Assembly (NCBI RefSeq): GCF_016862995.1 | Contig: NZ_BOOA01000009.1 | Span: 115,025 to 179,024 of the forward strand | From: Acrocarpospora phusangensis | GTDB lineage: Bacteria; Actinomycetota; Actinomycetes; Streptosporangiales; Streptosporangiaceae | Length of the DNA: 64,000 nt | Direction: 5' to 3' | Part shown: positions 17,576-24,943 of the stretch, one piece after another | How the letters are laid out: every line of letters begins with the position of its first letter | Position numbering within the stretch: position 1 is the first letter of the stretch | Notes under the pieces: model-generated | The model's database searches: none | The model's input: the letters and a program-made list of their open reading frames with translations, nothing else | What the model was told of the DNA's origin: nothing | Translations under genes and position numbers: made by a program

Positions 17576-17625
17576 TTCTTGGGATTTCTCTGACATCGGG
17601 CGCATTCCTTGGGATTCCTCTGACA
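17576..17625. promoter_or_regulatory. Two direct repeats, probable response-regulator box for tctCBA
   Basis: CTTGGGATTTCTCTGACA (17578-17595) and CTTGGGATTCCTCTGACA (17608-17625) agree at 17 of 18 positions and are 30 bp apart, close to three helical turns. They lie between the divergent regulator gene and tctC, where an OmpR-type dimer pair would bind. Confidence 0.65.
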
Positions 17626-17704
17626 CCATTCGCGCCCTCGCGAGCCGAAACTGGGGCCGCGCACTCACCGACGAGTGCGCGGACGCTGCCGAGGAGGCCG
17701 CGAC

Positions 17705-18733
17705 ATGAGAACGACCAGCAGGTACCGGATGCTCGCCGCGATCGGCGTCGTTTCGCTCGTCGCCGCTTGTTCCGCCGGCAACGGGGGCGCCACCGGCGGG
17801 GAGACGGCCGGCGCGGGTCCCACCGCCGGTTACCCGGACCGGAACATCACCTTCGTCGTGCCGTTCAGCGCGGGCGGACCGACCGACACCGTCACCCGCA
17901 TGATCGCCGAGCCGATGGCGGCCAAGCTCGGCGGCCAGATCGTCGTCCAGAACGTCGAGGGCGCGGGCGGCACGGTCGGCGCCGGCGAGGTCGCGCGGGC
18001 CGAAGCCGACGGATACACGGTGCTCATGCACCACATCGGCATGTCGACCGCGCCCGCCCTGTACCAGAACCTGGGCTACAAGCCGCTTGAGGACTTCGAG
18101 ATGGTCGGGCTCGTCACCGAGGTGCCCATGACGATCGTCGCCCGCAAGGACTTCGCGCCCGCGACGCTCGCGGACCTGGTGGCGCACGTGAAGGCGAACG
18201 CCGACAAGGTCACGCTGGCCAACGCCGGCATCGGCGCCGCCTCCCACCTGTGCGGCCTGCTGTTCCAGACCGCGGCCGGCGTCAAACTCCAGGAGGTTCC
18301 GTACGAGGGGACGGGCCCCGCGCTGACCGACCTGGTCGGCGGCCAGGTGGACTTCATGTGCGACCAGACGACCAACACCAGCGGCCAGATCGCCGCGGGC
18401 GAGGTCAAGGCGTACGCGGTCACCACGCCGGAGCGGGTCAAGAGCCTGCCCGACCTGCCCACCACGACCGAGGCCGGACTGCCCCAGCTCCAGGTCAGCG
18501 TCTGGCACGGCCTGTACGTCCCGGCCGGCACACCACCGGACGTCGTCCAGAAGCTGTCCGAGGCGCTGAAGACGGCCCTGGCCGACCAGAAGGTCATCGA
18601 CCAGATGGCCAAACTCGGGACCGCGCCGGTCCCGGCCGAGAGCGCCACCTCACAGGCACACCGCGCCAAGCTGGAGGAGCAGCTCGGCACCTGGGCGAAG
18701 GTCATCGCCGACGCTGGGGTCAAGGCCTCCTGA
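17705..18733 (+). CDS. tctC: Tripartite tricarboxylate transporter substrate-binding lipoprotein (Bug family)
   Basis: A 342-residue exported binding protein with lipobox LVAACS after a short basic start. YPDRNITFVVPFSAGGPTDT and YKPLEDFEMVGLVTEVPM match the TctC/Bug family, as do VPYEGTGPALTDLVGGQVDF and WHGLYVPAGTPPDVV. GAGGAGG lies seven bases before the ATG. It delivers a carboxylate, probably a di- or tricarboxylate, to TctAB encoded directly downstream. Confidence 0.92.
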   Translation: MRTTSRYRMLAAIGVVSLVAACSAGNGGATGGETAGAGPTAGYPDRNITFVVPFSAGGPTDTVTRMIAEPMAAKLGGQIVVQNVEGAGGTVGAGEVARAEADGYTVLMHHIGMSTAPALYQNLGYKPLEDFEMVGLVTEVPMTIVARKDFAPATLADLVAHVKANADKVTLANAGIGAASHLCGLLFQTAAGVKLQEVPYEGTGPALTDLVGGQVDFMCDQTTNTSGQIAAGEVKAYAVTTPERVKSLPDLPTTTEAGLPQLQVSVWHGLYVPAGTPPDVVQKLSEALKTALADQKVIDQMAKLGTAPVPAESATSQAHRAKLEEQLGTWAKVIADAGVKAS

Positions 18734-18734
18734 G

Positions 18735-19196
18735 GTGGAACGCCGCCGATCCTTCCCCGACCTCATCGCCGGGGGAATCTTCGTCCTGATCGGTGGCGCG
18801 TTCGTGGCGGGGTCGCTCGGCTACGAGCTGGGCACCCCGCTGCGGATGGGCCCCGGCGCCTTCCCGCTGCTGGCCGGTGCGATCGTGGCGGCCCTGGGCC
18901 TGGCGATCGTCGTCAAGGGACTCGTCGCCGGAGAGGTGGTTGCGTTCGGGCCGGTCCCGTGGCGTGCGGTCGCCGTCATCGTGCTCGCGGTGCTGTTCTT
19001 CGGATTCACCGTCCGCGGCCTCGGGTTCGTCCCCACGTCGGCGGTGACCGCCCTGCTCACCACGCTGGCCAGTTCCCGCGTACGCCCGCTCGTGGCCGTG
19101 GCCGTGACCGCCGGGCTGACTCTCGCCAGCACGCTCATCTTCGTCGTGGGACTCCAGCTGCGCATCCCCCTCTGGGGTCCCTGGCTGGGGTTCTGA
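18735..19196 (+). CDS. tctB: Tripartite tricarboxylate transporter small membrane subunit
   Basis: A 153-residue protein with four predicted membrane segments, the usual TctB layout; FPDLIAGGIFVLIGGAFV opens the first and LGTPLRMGPGAFPLL follows it. The GTG start lies one base after the tctC stop and tctA begins one base after this stop, so translation is coupled. Confidence 0.88.
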   Translation: MERRRSFPDLIAGGIFVLIGGAFVAGSLGYELGTPLRMGPGAFPLLAGAIVAALGLAIVVKGLVAGEVVAFGPVPWRAVAVIVLAVLFFGFTVRGLGFVPTSAVTALLTTLASSRVRPLVAVAVTAGLTLASTLIFVVGLQLRIPLWGPWLGF

Positions 19197-19197
19197 C

Positions 19198-20703
19198 ATG
19201 GACCTCCTCGACAACCTCGCGCTGGGCTTCTCCACCGCCCTCCTGCTCCAGAACGTGCTCTACTGCTTCGTCGGGGTGCTGCTCGGCACGGCGGTCGGCG
19301 TGCTGCCCGGCATCGGGCCGACGGCGACGGTGGCGATGCTGCTGCCGATCACGTTCAGCTTCGAGCCGGTGACGGCGCTGATCATGCTCGCCGGCATCTA
19401 CTACGGCGCCCAGTACGGCGGCTCCACGACCGCCATCCTCATCAACCTGCCCGGCGAGTCGTCGGCGGCCGTCACCGCACTGGACGGCCACGAGATGGCC
19501 CGCCAAGGCCGGGCGGGCGCGGCCCTCGCCACCGCCGCCGTCGGCTCCTTCATCGCCGGCACGGTCGCCACCGTCGCCCTGGCCGTCGCCGCCCCACCAC
19601 TGGCCCGCGTCGCCCTGCGCTTCGGCCCGGCCGAATACTTCTCGCTGGTCCTGCTCGGCCTGATCGTCTCCATCGCCCTCGCCCGCGGCGCCCCACTCAA
19701 AGCCCTGGCGATGATCGCACTGGGCGTCCTGTTCGGCACGGTCGGCCAGGACATCTACACCGGCACCCCCCGCTTCGTCTTCGACCAGCGCGAACTGTAC
19801 GGCGGCATCGACTTCGTCTCGGTCGCCGTCGGCATGTTCGGCGTGGCCGAGATCCTGCGCAACCTCGAGAACGAGCAGACCCGTACGACGGTCGTCAGCA
19901 GGGTGAAGAACCTCTGGCCCACCCGCGAGGACCGTCGCCGCATCGTCGCCCCCATCCTGCGGGGCACCGGCATCGGCGCCGCCCTCGGCGTCCTGCCCGG
20001 CGGGGGCCACGTGCTGGCCTCGTTCACCTCGTACGCCGTGGAGAAGCGGATCTCGAAGCGGGGAGACGAGTTCGGGCACGGCGCGATCGAGGGCGTCGCC
20101 GGCCCCGAGTCGGCGAACAACGCCGCCGCCCAGACCTCGTTCATCCCCCTGCTCACCCTGGGCCTGCCCGCCCACCCGGTCATGGCGCTGATGGTCGGCG
20201 CGTTCATCGTCCACGGCATCACCCCCGGGCCGAACGTCCTCACCGACGAACCGGCGCTCTTCTGGGGCCTGATCGCCTCGATGTGGATCGGCAACGTCCT
20301 GCTCCTGCTGCTCAACCTGCCGCTCATCGGGTTGTGGGTACGCATGCTGCGCATCCCGTACCAGATCCTCTTCCCGATGATCATCCTGTTCGCGGCGATC
20401 GGCACGTACTCCCTCGGCTTCAACGCCTTCGACGTCTACGCGATCGTCTTCTTCGGCATCCTCGGCTACATCCTCATCAAATGCGGCTGCGAACCGGCCC
20501 CCCTCCTCCTCGGCTTCGTCCTCGGCCCCCTGGTCGAAGAGAACCTCCGCCGCGCCCTCATCATCTCCCGCGGCGACCCCACCACGTTCATAACCCGCCC
20601 AATCTCCGCCATCCTCCTAACCCTCACCATCGCCGCCCTCGTCCTCACCGTCCTCCCCGCAATCCGCAAACGCCGCGAAACCGTCTTCACCGAGGAGGAG
20701 TAG
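19198..20703 (+). CDS. tctA: Tripartite tricarboxylate transporter large permease
   Basis: A 501-residue permease with about 11-12 membrane segments. Both halves carry the TctA glycine/proline motif: GTAVGVLPGIGPTATVAML near residue 30 and GAALGVLPGGGHVLASFT in the second half; YYGAQYGGSTTAILINLPGE is also conserved. It uses an ion gradient, not ATP, to import the ligand delivered by TctC. No ribosome-binding site is visible; coupling to tctB explains this. No clear terminator follows. Confidence 0.93.
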   Translation: MDLLDNLALGFSTALLLQNVLYCFVGVLLGTAVGVLPGIGPTATVAMLLPITFSFEPVTALIMLAGIYYGAQYGGSTTAILINLPGESSAAVTALDGHEMARQGRAGAALATAAVGSFIAGTVATVALAVAAPPLARVALRFGPAEYFSLVLLGLIVSIALARGAPLKALAMIALGVLFGTVGQDIYTGTPRFVFDQRELYGGIDFVSVAVGMFGVAEILRNLENEQTRTTVVSRVKNLWPTREDRRRIVAPILRGTGIGAALGVLPGGGHVLASFTSYAVEKRISKRGDEFGHGAIEGVAGPESANNAAAQTSFIPLLTLGLPAHPVMALMVGAFIVHGITPGPNVLTDEPALFWGLIASMWIGNVLLLLLNLPLIGLWVRMLRIPYQILFPMIILFAAIGTYSLGFNAFDVYAIVFFGILGYILIKCGCEPAPLLLGFVLGPLVEENLRRALIISRGDPTTFITRPISAILLTLTIAALVLTVLPAIRKRRETVFTEEE

Positions 20704-20742
20704 CGTCCGCAGGTTGTACGGTGCGAGGAGGAGGGGCGTCCT

Positions 20743-21018
20743 ATGGCAGATGAGCAGATCACGACCATCGGCAGGTGCTACCTGTGTAAGCGGACCTTCG
20801 GTTTCGCTCCGGGGAGTGTGATGACGGTTCTGATGGATCCTGAGACCAATCTTCCGCTTGGCATGACGTTGTCTGGTGGTCAGCGGGAGCCGACCCCGGA
20901 GGCCGCCGCCCGATCGGTTGAGGAACATGTCTGCCCGGACTGTGTGGGCAGGGTGAAGCAGCTCAAAGAGTTCATGGATTCGCCCGTGCCGCCGTTCAAA
21001 ACCTGGCAGCGGCCCTAG
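20743..21018 (+). CDS. Small actinobacterial protein with a two-CXXC zinc-ribbon pattern
   Basis: A 91-residue soluble protein preceded by GAGGAGGAGGGG. CYLCKR near the start and CPDC near residue 75 form a probable zinc-binding pair, and TFGFAPGSVMTVLMDPETNL resembles a family of small hypothetical actinobacterial proteins sometimes found on mobile elements. Its base composition is slightly lower in GC than its neighbours. Function unknown. Confidence 0.65.
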   Translation: MADEQITTIGRCYLCKRTFGFAPGSVMTVLMDPETNLPLGMTLSGGQREPTPEAAARSVEEHVCPDCVGRVKQLKEFMDSPVPPFKTWQRP

Positions 21019-21235
21019 GTGCTTTCCCGGGAAATTCTGTGTTTACTGTTCAGGCCTAGGGCGCGCTTTCTGGTGCGGCGGTCGGCCATGAGGCGAAGTA
21101 AAGCAGAATCACTCCAGGGAAGGTGTGATGCCTATGTGAGGGTTCGTGCAGATTGCCATCCCAAGTCGGCTCCTAGAGATTCACAAGAGGTGGCTGTCAT
21201 CGTCGCTCTCATCGATTTCGGAGGAGAGGACAAAG

Positions 21236-21640
21236 ATGAGAAGCACCAAGGCACTGTTATGCGTGGCCCTCGCGGGCCTGGTCGGGTTGGGGTCGGCGGC
21301 TCCCGTTCAGGCCGACGATGGGGAGCCGTACCCCTCGGTGGCCCTCCGGCTGTATGACGACGCCTGGTACGAAGGCTGGACCAGGCTCTTCTCGAAGAGC
21401 GACTACGACTTCGACTACTCGGACAACGACGAGGCGAGTTCGGTGGAGAACTTCACCGTCGTGGCGTGGGTGCTGTTCGACGACGCCGATCTCCGCGACC
21501 GCCGGTACTGCATCCGGCCGGGGGAAGTGGTGCCCGACCTGGGGGCGCCCCAGTACAAGTTCAACGACAAGGTCTCGTCGGTGCTGAAGCTGAGCCGGGC
21601 GACCTGCGACGAGTATCCCCCCTTCTACCCGGGGCCCTGA
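21236..21640 (+). CDS. Secreted beta/gamma-crystallin-like (peptidase inhibitor I36-like) protein
   Basis: A 134-residue exported protein. The signal peptide ends near VQADDG (about residue 27). The mature part has VALRLYDDAWYEGWTRLF and VAWVLFDDADLRDRRYCI with two SSV motifs (ASSVENF, VSSVLKL), the paired Greek-key pattern of I36/crystallin-like secreted proteins. GGAGGAGAGGA precedes the ATG. Two cysteines probably form a disulfide. Its role could be inhibition or metal binding outside the cell; the assignment rests on motif pattern only. Confidence 0.65.
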   Translation: MRSTKALLCVALAGLVGLGSAAPVQADDGEPYPSVALRLYDDAWYEGWTRLFSKSDYDFDYSDNDEASSVENFTVVAWVLFDDADLRDRRYCIRPGEVVPDLGAPQYKFNDKVSSVLKLSRATCDEYPPFYPGP

Positions 21641-21652
21641 CCGGTCAGTCGA

Positions 21653-22600
21653 TCACCGTTTGCGGACGACGGTGACGCCGTCGCGGACGGGCAGCATGAC
21701 GGATTCGACGCGGTCGTCGGTGACGATGAGGTCGTTCAGGCTCCGCATGGCGACGTGCCGCTCGTCCTGGAAGGCCGGGTCGAGTACGCGGCCGCCGAGG
21801 AACACGTTGTCCAGGACGACCAGGCCGCCGGGGCGCAGGCGCTTGACGATCTCCTCGTAGTAGTCGGGGTAGCTCTCCTTGTCCGCGTCGATGAAGGCGA
21901 AGTCGATGTCGGGGGTGGCGGGGAGGGCCCGGATGGTGTCGAGGGCCGGGCCGATCTTGAGGTCGATGCGGTCGGCCACGCCGGCGCGGTCCCAGTAGCG
22001 GGCGGCGATGGAGGTCCACTCGTCGCTGACGTCGCAGGCGAGGAGGCGGCCGCCGTCGGCCAGGCCGCGGGCGATGCAGATGGACGAGTAGCCGGTGAAG
22101 ACGCCGATCTCCACGGCTCGGCGGGCGCCGACCATGCGGGCCAGCATGGTGAGAAGCGCGCCCTCGTCATGGGCGATCTGCATGCCGGCCCAGGTGCCGG
22201 TGGCCTCGCGTGTCTCGTTGACCAGGTCGCGGAGCAGGGCGTCGGGCTGGGTGCAGTGGGTGATCAGGTAGTCGGTGACGGCGGGGTGGGTGATCTCCAC
22301 CTCGTCTCCGGCGATCGGGGGAGTCCAGTCGACGTCGAGCTGCTCCTGGGTGGCGAAGCGGAGCAGGTGGCGGGTGATGACGTCCTGCACCTGGGCCAGA
22401 GCGCCGGGGTCCGCGGCTGTGGCGATCATGTCGAGGTGGTCGCGGGCGGGGGTGAGTACGCAGGTTCCCGCGCTGAGGGTGATCACGCCTCTGCCGTCAC
22501 TGGCGAGGTCCGTGGTCGTCTTGTGGGACATGTGGGAGGTCAGCTGCTTGATGTAGCGCTCAGGGCGGGTCGTGGGGACGTGCGCTGTGGAGGTGGGCAT
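21653..22600 (-). CDS. DUF2218 domain fused to a SAM-dependent O-methyltransferase
   Basis: A 315-residue two-domain protein. Residues 1-93 match DUF2218: TAHVPTTRPERYIKQLTSHM and then ITLSAGTCVLTP, ending TRHLLRFATQEQLDVDW. Residues about 105-315 form a class I O-methyltransferase of the caffeoyl-CoA type: AVEIGVFTGYSSICIARGL, FAFIDADKESYPDYYEE and GGLVVLDNVFLGG. DUF2218 proteins usually stand alone (about 95 residues), so the fusion is unusual. The substrate is unknown. AAGGAC precedes the ATG. The gene converges on the secreted I36-like gene, with 12 bases between them. Confidence 0.8.
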   Translation of the reverse strand: MPTSTAHVPTTRPERYIKQLTSHMSHKTTTDLASDGRGVITLSAGTCVLTPARDHLDMIATAADPGALAQVQDVITRHLLRFATQEQLDVDWTPPIAGDEVEITHPAVTDYLITHCTQPDALLRDLVNETREATGTWAGMQIAHDEGALLTMLARMVGARRAVEIGVFTGYSSICIARGLADGGRLLACDVSDEWTSIAARYWDRAGVADRIDLKIGPALDTIRALPATPDIDFAFIDADKESYPDYYEEIVKRLRPGGLVVLDNVFLGGRVLDPAFQDERHVAMRSLNDLIVTDDRVESVMLPVRDGVTVVRKR

Positions 22601-22801
22601 TGATGTCCTTCAACTCGGCTATAGCGTCAAAGAACTTCGACCTTCGGCATTCTGTTCCGTCGTCGTCTCCGGGTTGTCATGCGGGCCACCCGGGCGTCTC
22701 GCTGAGAGCACCGGCAGAATGGACCAGCCACCGAGTTCGCGCAGGTGACGGCGGCCGGTCCAGTTCTGCCAGTGGCCGCTAAACCGATCGGTTCGGCAGG
22801 C

Positions 22802-23140
22802 CTAATGGTGGCCGTGTCCATGGCCGTGGCCGTGCCCGTGCCCGTGGCCGTGGCCGTGGCCGTGCCCGTGTCCATGGCCGTGCCCGTGTCCGTGGCCGTG
22901 TCCATGGCCGTGGCCGTGGCCGTGTCCGTGACCGCCATGGCCATGTCCGTGGCCGCCGTGGCCGTGGCCGGGCTTGGGAGGGGTCTTCAGCAGGGGCTTT
23001 TCGGCCGTTGACGTGGTTGAGGCGCTGATGGTGTCGTTTGTTCGACTTTGGCTGGCTGAGGCTTCGGATATCTGCGGCATTACGAGGGTTGCGGTTCCGA
23101 AGAGAGCGGCGCACAGCAGTGACAGTCGTTTTCTCTCCAT
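22802..23140 (-). CDS. Secreted Gly-His repeat protein
   Basis: A 112-residue protein starting at an ATG with AGGAGGA upstream. Residues 1-33 are a signal peptide (MERKRLSLLCAALFG, then ISEASA). After a Ser/Thr/Lys linker ending LLKTPPKP, the last 57 or so residues are almost only Gly-His, with 27 histidines and a terminal HH. Such a tail should bind transition metals (Ni, Zn, Cu) outside the cell. Metal storage, buffering or surface adhesion are possible; no family assignment is claimed. Confidence 0.7.
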   Translation of the reverse strand: MERKRLSLLCAALFGTATLVMPQISEASASQSRTNDTISASTTSTAEKPLLKTPPKPGHGHGGHGHGHGGHGHGHGHGHGHGHGHGHGHGHGHGHGHGHGHGHGHGHGHGHH

Positions 23141-23557
23141 TGAGCGTCTCCTCCTGGATTCGCCTGACGCTTCCAGTACGCACCCATCGTTGGCTTGGCT
23201 TTGGGAGGCAGTCCAGGGACGGTGGCAGGGATTTGGAGGGGAGACGACGCAAGCTATGTGCGGCTGTTTGCGTCCGTTTTCGAAACGCTGATCGTGAATA
23301 CCCGCCGGCTGGGATTTCATGAATCCTCATTGAGGGAATCGACTTTTGGTCTCAGCCGGCGCGAGCGCGAAGATGCCGCTCTGCCGGCTGGATGCCCTGG
23401 CCTCCGGGGGTTCACGGCAGGGACGTGCCGCCGGGCCGGCGGACCCTGCTTTTGGTAAGGCCGGCAGCCCAGGCGGATCGGAGCCGGGCGGGAAGTTTGG
23501 CCGTCGCTGGAGACGGGGACAGGGCTGAGCGCCCCCGGAGACAGGCCAATCCGCCCG
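23141..23557. other. Gene-poor intergenic region
   Basis: About 420 bases between the Gly-His gene and the GNAT terminator. It contains several GC-rich inverted repeats (for example AGCCGGC with GCCGGCT near 23357-23383) but no frame with a plausible start, ribosome-binding site and codon bias. I did not recognise a riboswitch fold. Confidence 0.4.
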
Positions 23558-23598
23558 TTCTCGGCCGGAACGGATACGTGAGCCGTCCCGGCCGAGAA
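23558..23598 (-). terminator. Hairpin after the GNAT acetyltransferase gene
   Basis: A perfect 11-bp stem, TTCTCGGCCGG with its complement, around a 19-base loop, ending 12 bases beyond the GNAT stop on the minus strand. Confidence 0.65.
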
Positions 23599-23609
23599 AT
23601 CGAGATCGA

Positions 23610-24092
23610 TCAGAGCTGCTGGTAGTAGACGGCTATCGGAAGCTGGATGCAGCCGAGGCTTTCGTACAGGGCTCGGGCGGGGGCGTGGAAGGGGTCGGCG
23701 CCGGTGCCGATTTCGACGACCTCGGCGCCGAGGGCGCGCATTTCGGCGAAGGCGTGTTCGCAGAGCGCGGTACCGGTGCGGTGGCGGCGGTGTTCGGCGG
23801 AGACGGCGACGAGCGTGATGGTTCCGTTCTTGCGGGCCGGATCGACGCTCCAGGCGACGTAGCCGCCGATGGCGCCGTCGATCTCGGCGACCGCGACGTA
23901 CTTGTGCCGGCCGGGGTCGTGGAACTCGGGGACCTGCCGGCGGTAGTCGTCGCGCCAGTCGCCGTGCTGGTTGGCGAAGATCACTTCACCGACCAGGGGC
24001 CGGAAGTAGTCCTCGTAGAACGGGCCGAACGTCTCGATGGTCAGTTCGACGAGCCGTTCCAGGTCATGCTGAACGAACGTACGGATATGCAT
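23610..24092 (-). CDS. GNAT-family N-acetyltransferase
   Basis: A 160-residue single-domain acetyltransferase. The acetyl-CoA site is ITLVAVSAEHRRHRTGTALC (the Q/RxxGxG/A loop, here RRHRTG) with ALYESLGCIQL at the end. The first third, LTIETFGPFYEDYFRP, resembles aminoglycoside-type GNATs but no substrate can be deduced. It is flanked by intergenic DNA on both sides and looks monocistronic. Confidence 0.85.
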   Translation of the reverse strand: MHIRTFVQHDLERLVELTIETFGPFYEDYFRPLVGEVIFANQHGDWRDDYRRQVPEFHDPGRHKYVAVAEIDGAIGGYVAWSVDPARKNGTITLVAVSAEHRRHRTGTALCEHAFAEMRALGAEVVEIGTGADPFHAPARALYESLGCIQLPIAVYYQQL

Positions 24093-24283
24093 GGAAGTGC
24101 GCCTTTCAAGGCTGGTGGGTTCGTACCTGGTCGAAAAAGGGCATACGACGACCCGCTCACGGCCTATGCGGCGGCGAGTCAGCCCTTAACGACGGGTACG
24201 CCCAGCGGCGAAGCACTCCATAGCCCGCATGCTAACCCCCAGCCCGCTCCCCCTGTCGACGCATTTTCCCGGCCGGAAGTAGC

Positions 24284-24943
24284 TCAGCCGTTCCCCACGC
24301 GCATCGCGTTCAGATAGGTCACCACCGCGCGCACCCGGCGATGATCCTGCGCCGATCCCGGCAGTCCGAGCTTGCTGAAGATGGACCCGATATGACTCTC
24401 GACCGTCCGTTCACCCAGCCACAACTGACCCGCGATGGCCGCGTTGGAGCGTCCCTCCGCCATCAGCTCCAGCACCGTCCGTTCCCGATCGGTCAACACG
24501 TCGAGGGGATTCGCCACCGTCGCGCGGCGCAGCAGCGCGCTCACCACCGTGGGATCGAGAACACTGCCGCCCGCCGCCACCCGAGCCAGCGCGTCCAGGA
24601 ACTGATCCACTTCGAGCACCCGGTCCTTGAGCAGATACCCGAACCCTTCGCTGCTGGAGACGAGCTCCACGGCGAACTGGGTCTCCACATGCTGGGAGAG
24701 CACGAGTATCCCGATGCGCGGATGATGCCTGCGGATATGAACCGCCGCCCTGGCCCCCTCGTCCGAATAGCCCGGCGGCATCCGGATATCGGTCACCACC
24801 ACGTCCGGTTCATGCTCGACCACCAGGCTGAGCAGGGTGTCCGCGTCCCCGCACCGCCCGACCACCTCGTGACCGCGATCGGTCAGCAGACCGGCCAGAC
24901 CTTCCCGAAGCAGAGCCGCGTCCTCCGCGATGACTATCCGCAT
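24284..24943 (-). CDS. NarL/LuxR-type response regulator
   Basis: A 219-residue regulator: receiver with IAEDAALLREGLAGLL, phosphorylation site in VVVTDIRMPPGYSDEG and the conserved YLLKDRV, then a LuxR helix-turn-helix (LTDRERTVLELMAEGRSNAA, ERTVESHIGSIFSKLGL). It overlaps the upstream kinase gene by 10 bases and is clearly its partner. The ATG opens the classic MRIVIAED start. Confidence 0.93.
   Translation of the reverse strand: MRIVIAEDAALLREGLAGLLTDRGHEVVGRCGDADTLLSLVVEHEPDVVVTDIRMPPGYSDEGARAAVHIRRHHPRIGILVLSQHVETQFAVELVSSSEGFGYLLKDRVLEVDQFLDALARVAAGGSVLDPTVVSALLRRATVANPLDVLTDRERTVLELMAEGRSNAAIAGQLWLGERTVESHIGSIFSKLGLPGSAQDHRRVRAVVTYLNAMRVGNG

Noticed and set aside
20743..21018. Evidence for an integrated mobile element around the small CXXC protein
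   Set aside because: No integrase, transposase, attachment-site duplication or replication gene is found nearby; one phage-like small protein is not enough.
21637..21648. CTGACCGGTCAG palindrome as terminator between convergent genes
   Set aside because: It has no loop and is only 12 bp; it may be chance in GC-rich sequence.
23350..23560. Structured RNA or riboswitch upstream of the Gly-His gene or downstream of the GNAT gene
   Set aside because: Many GC-rich inverted repeats are present but none matches a known riboswitch core that I can recognise, and orientation to a regulated gene is unclear.
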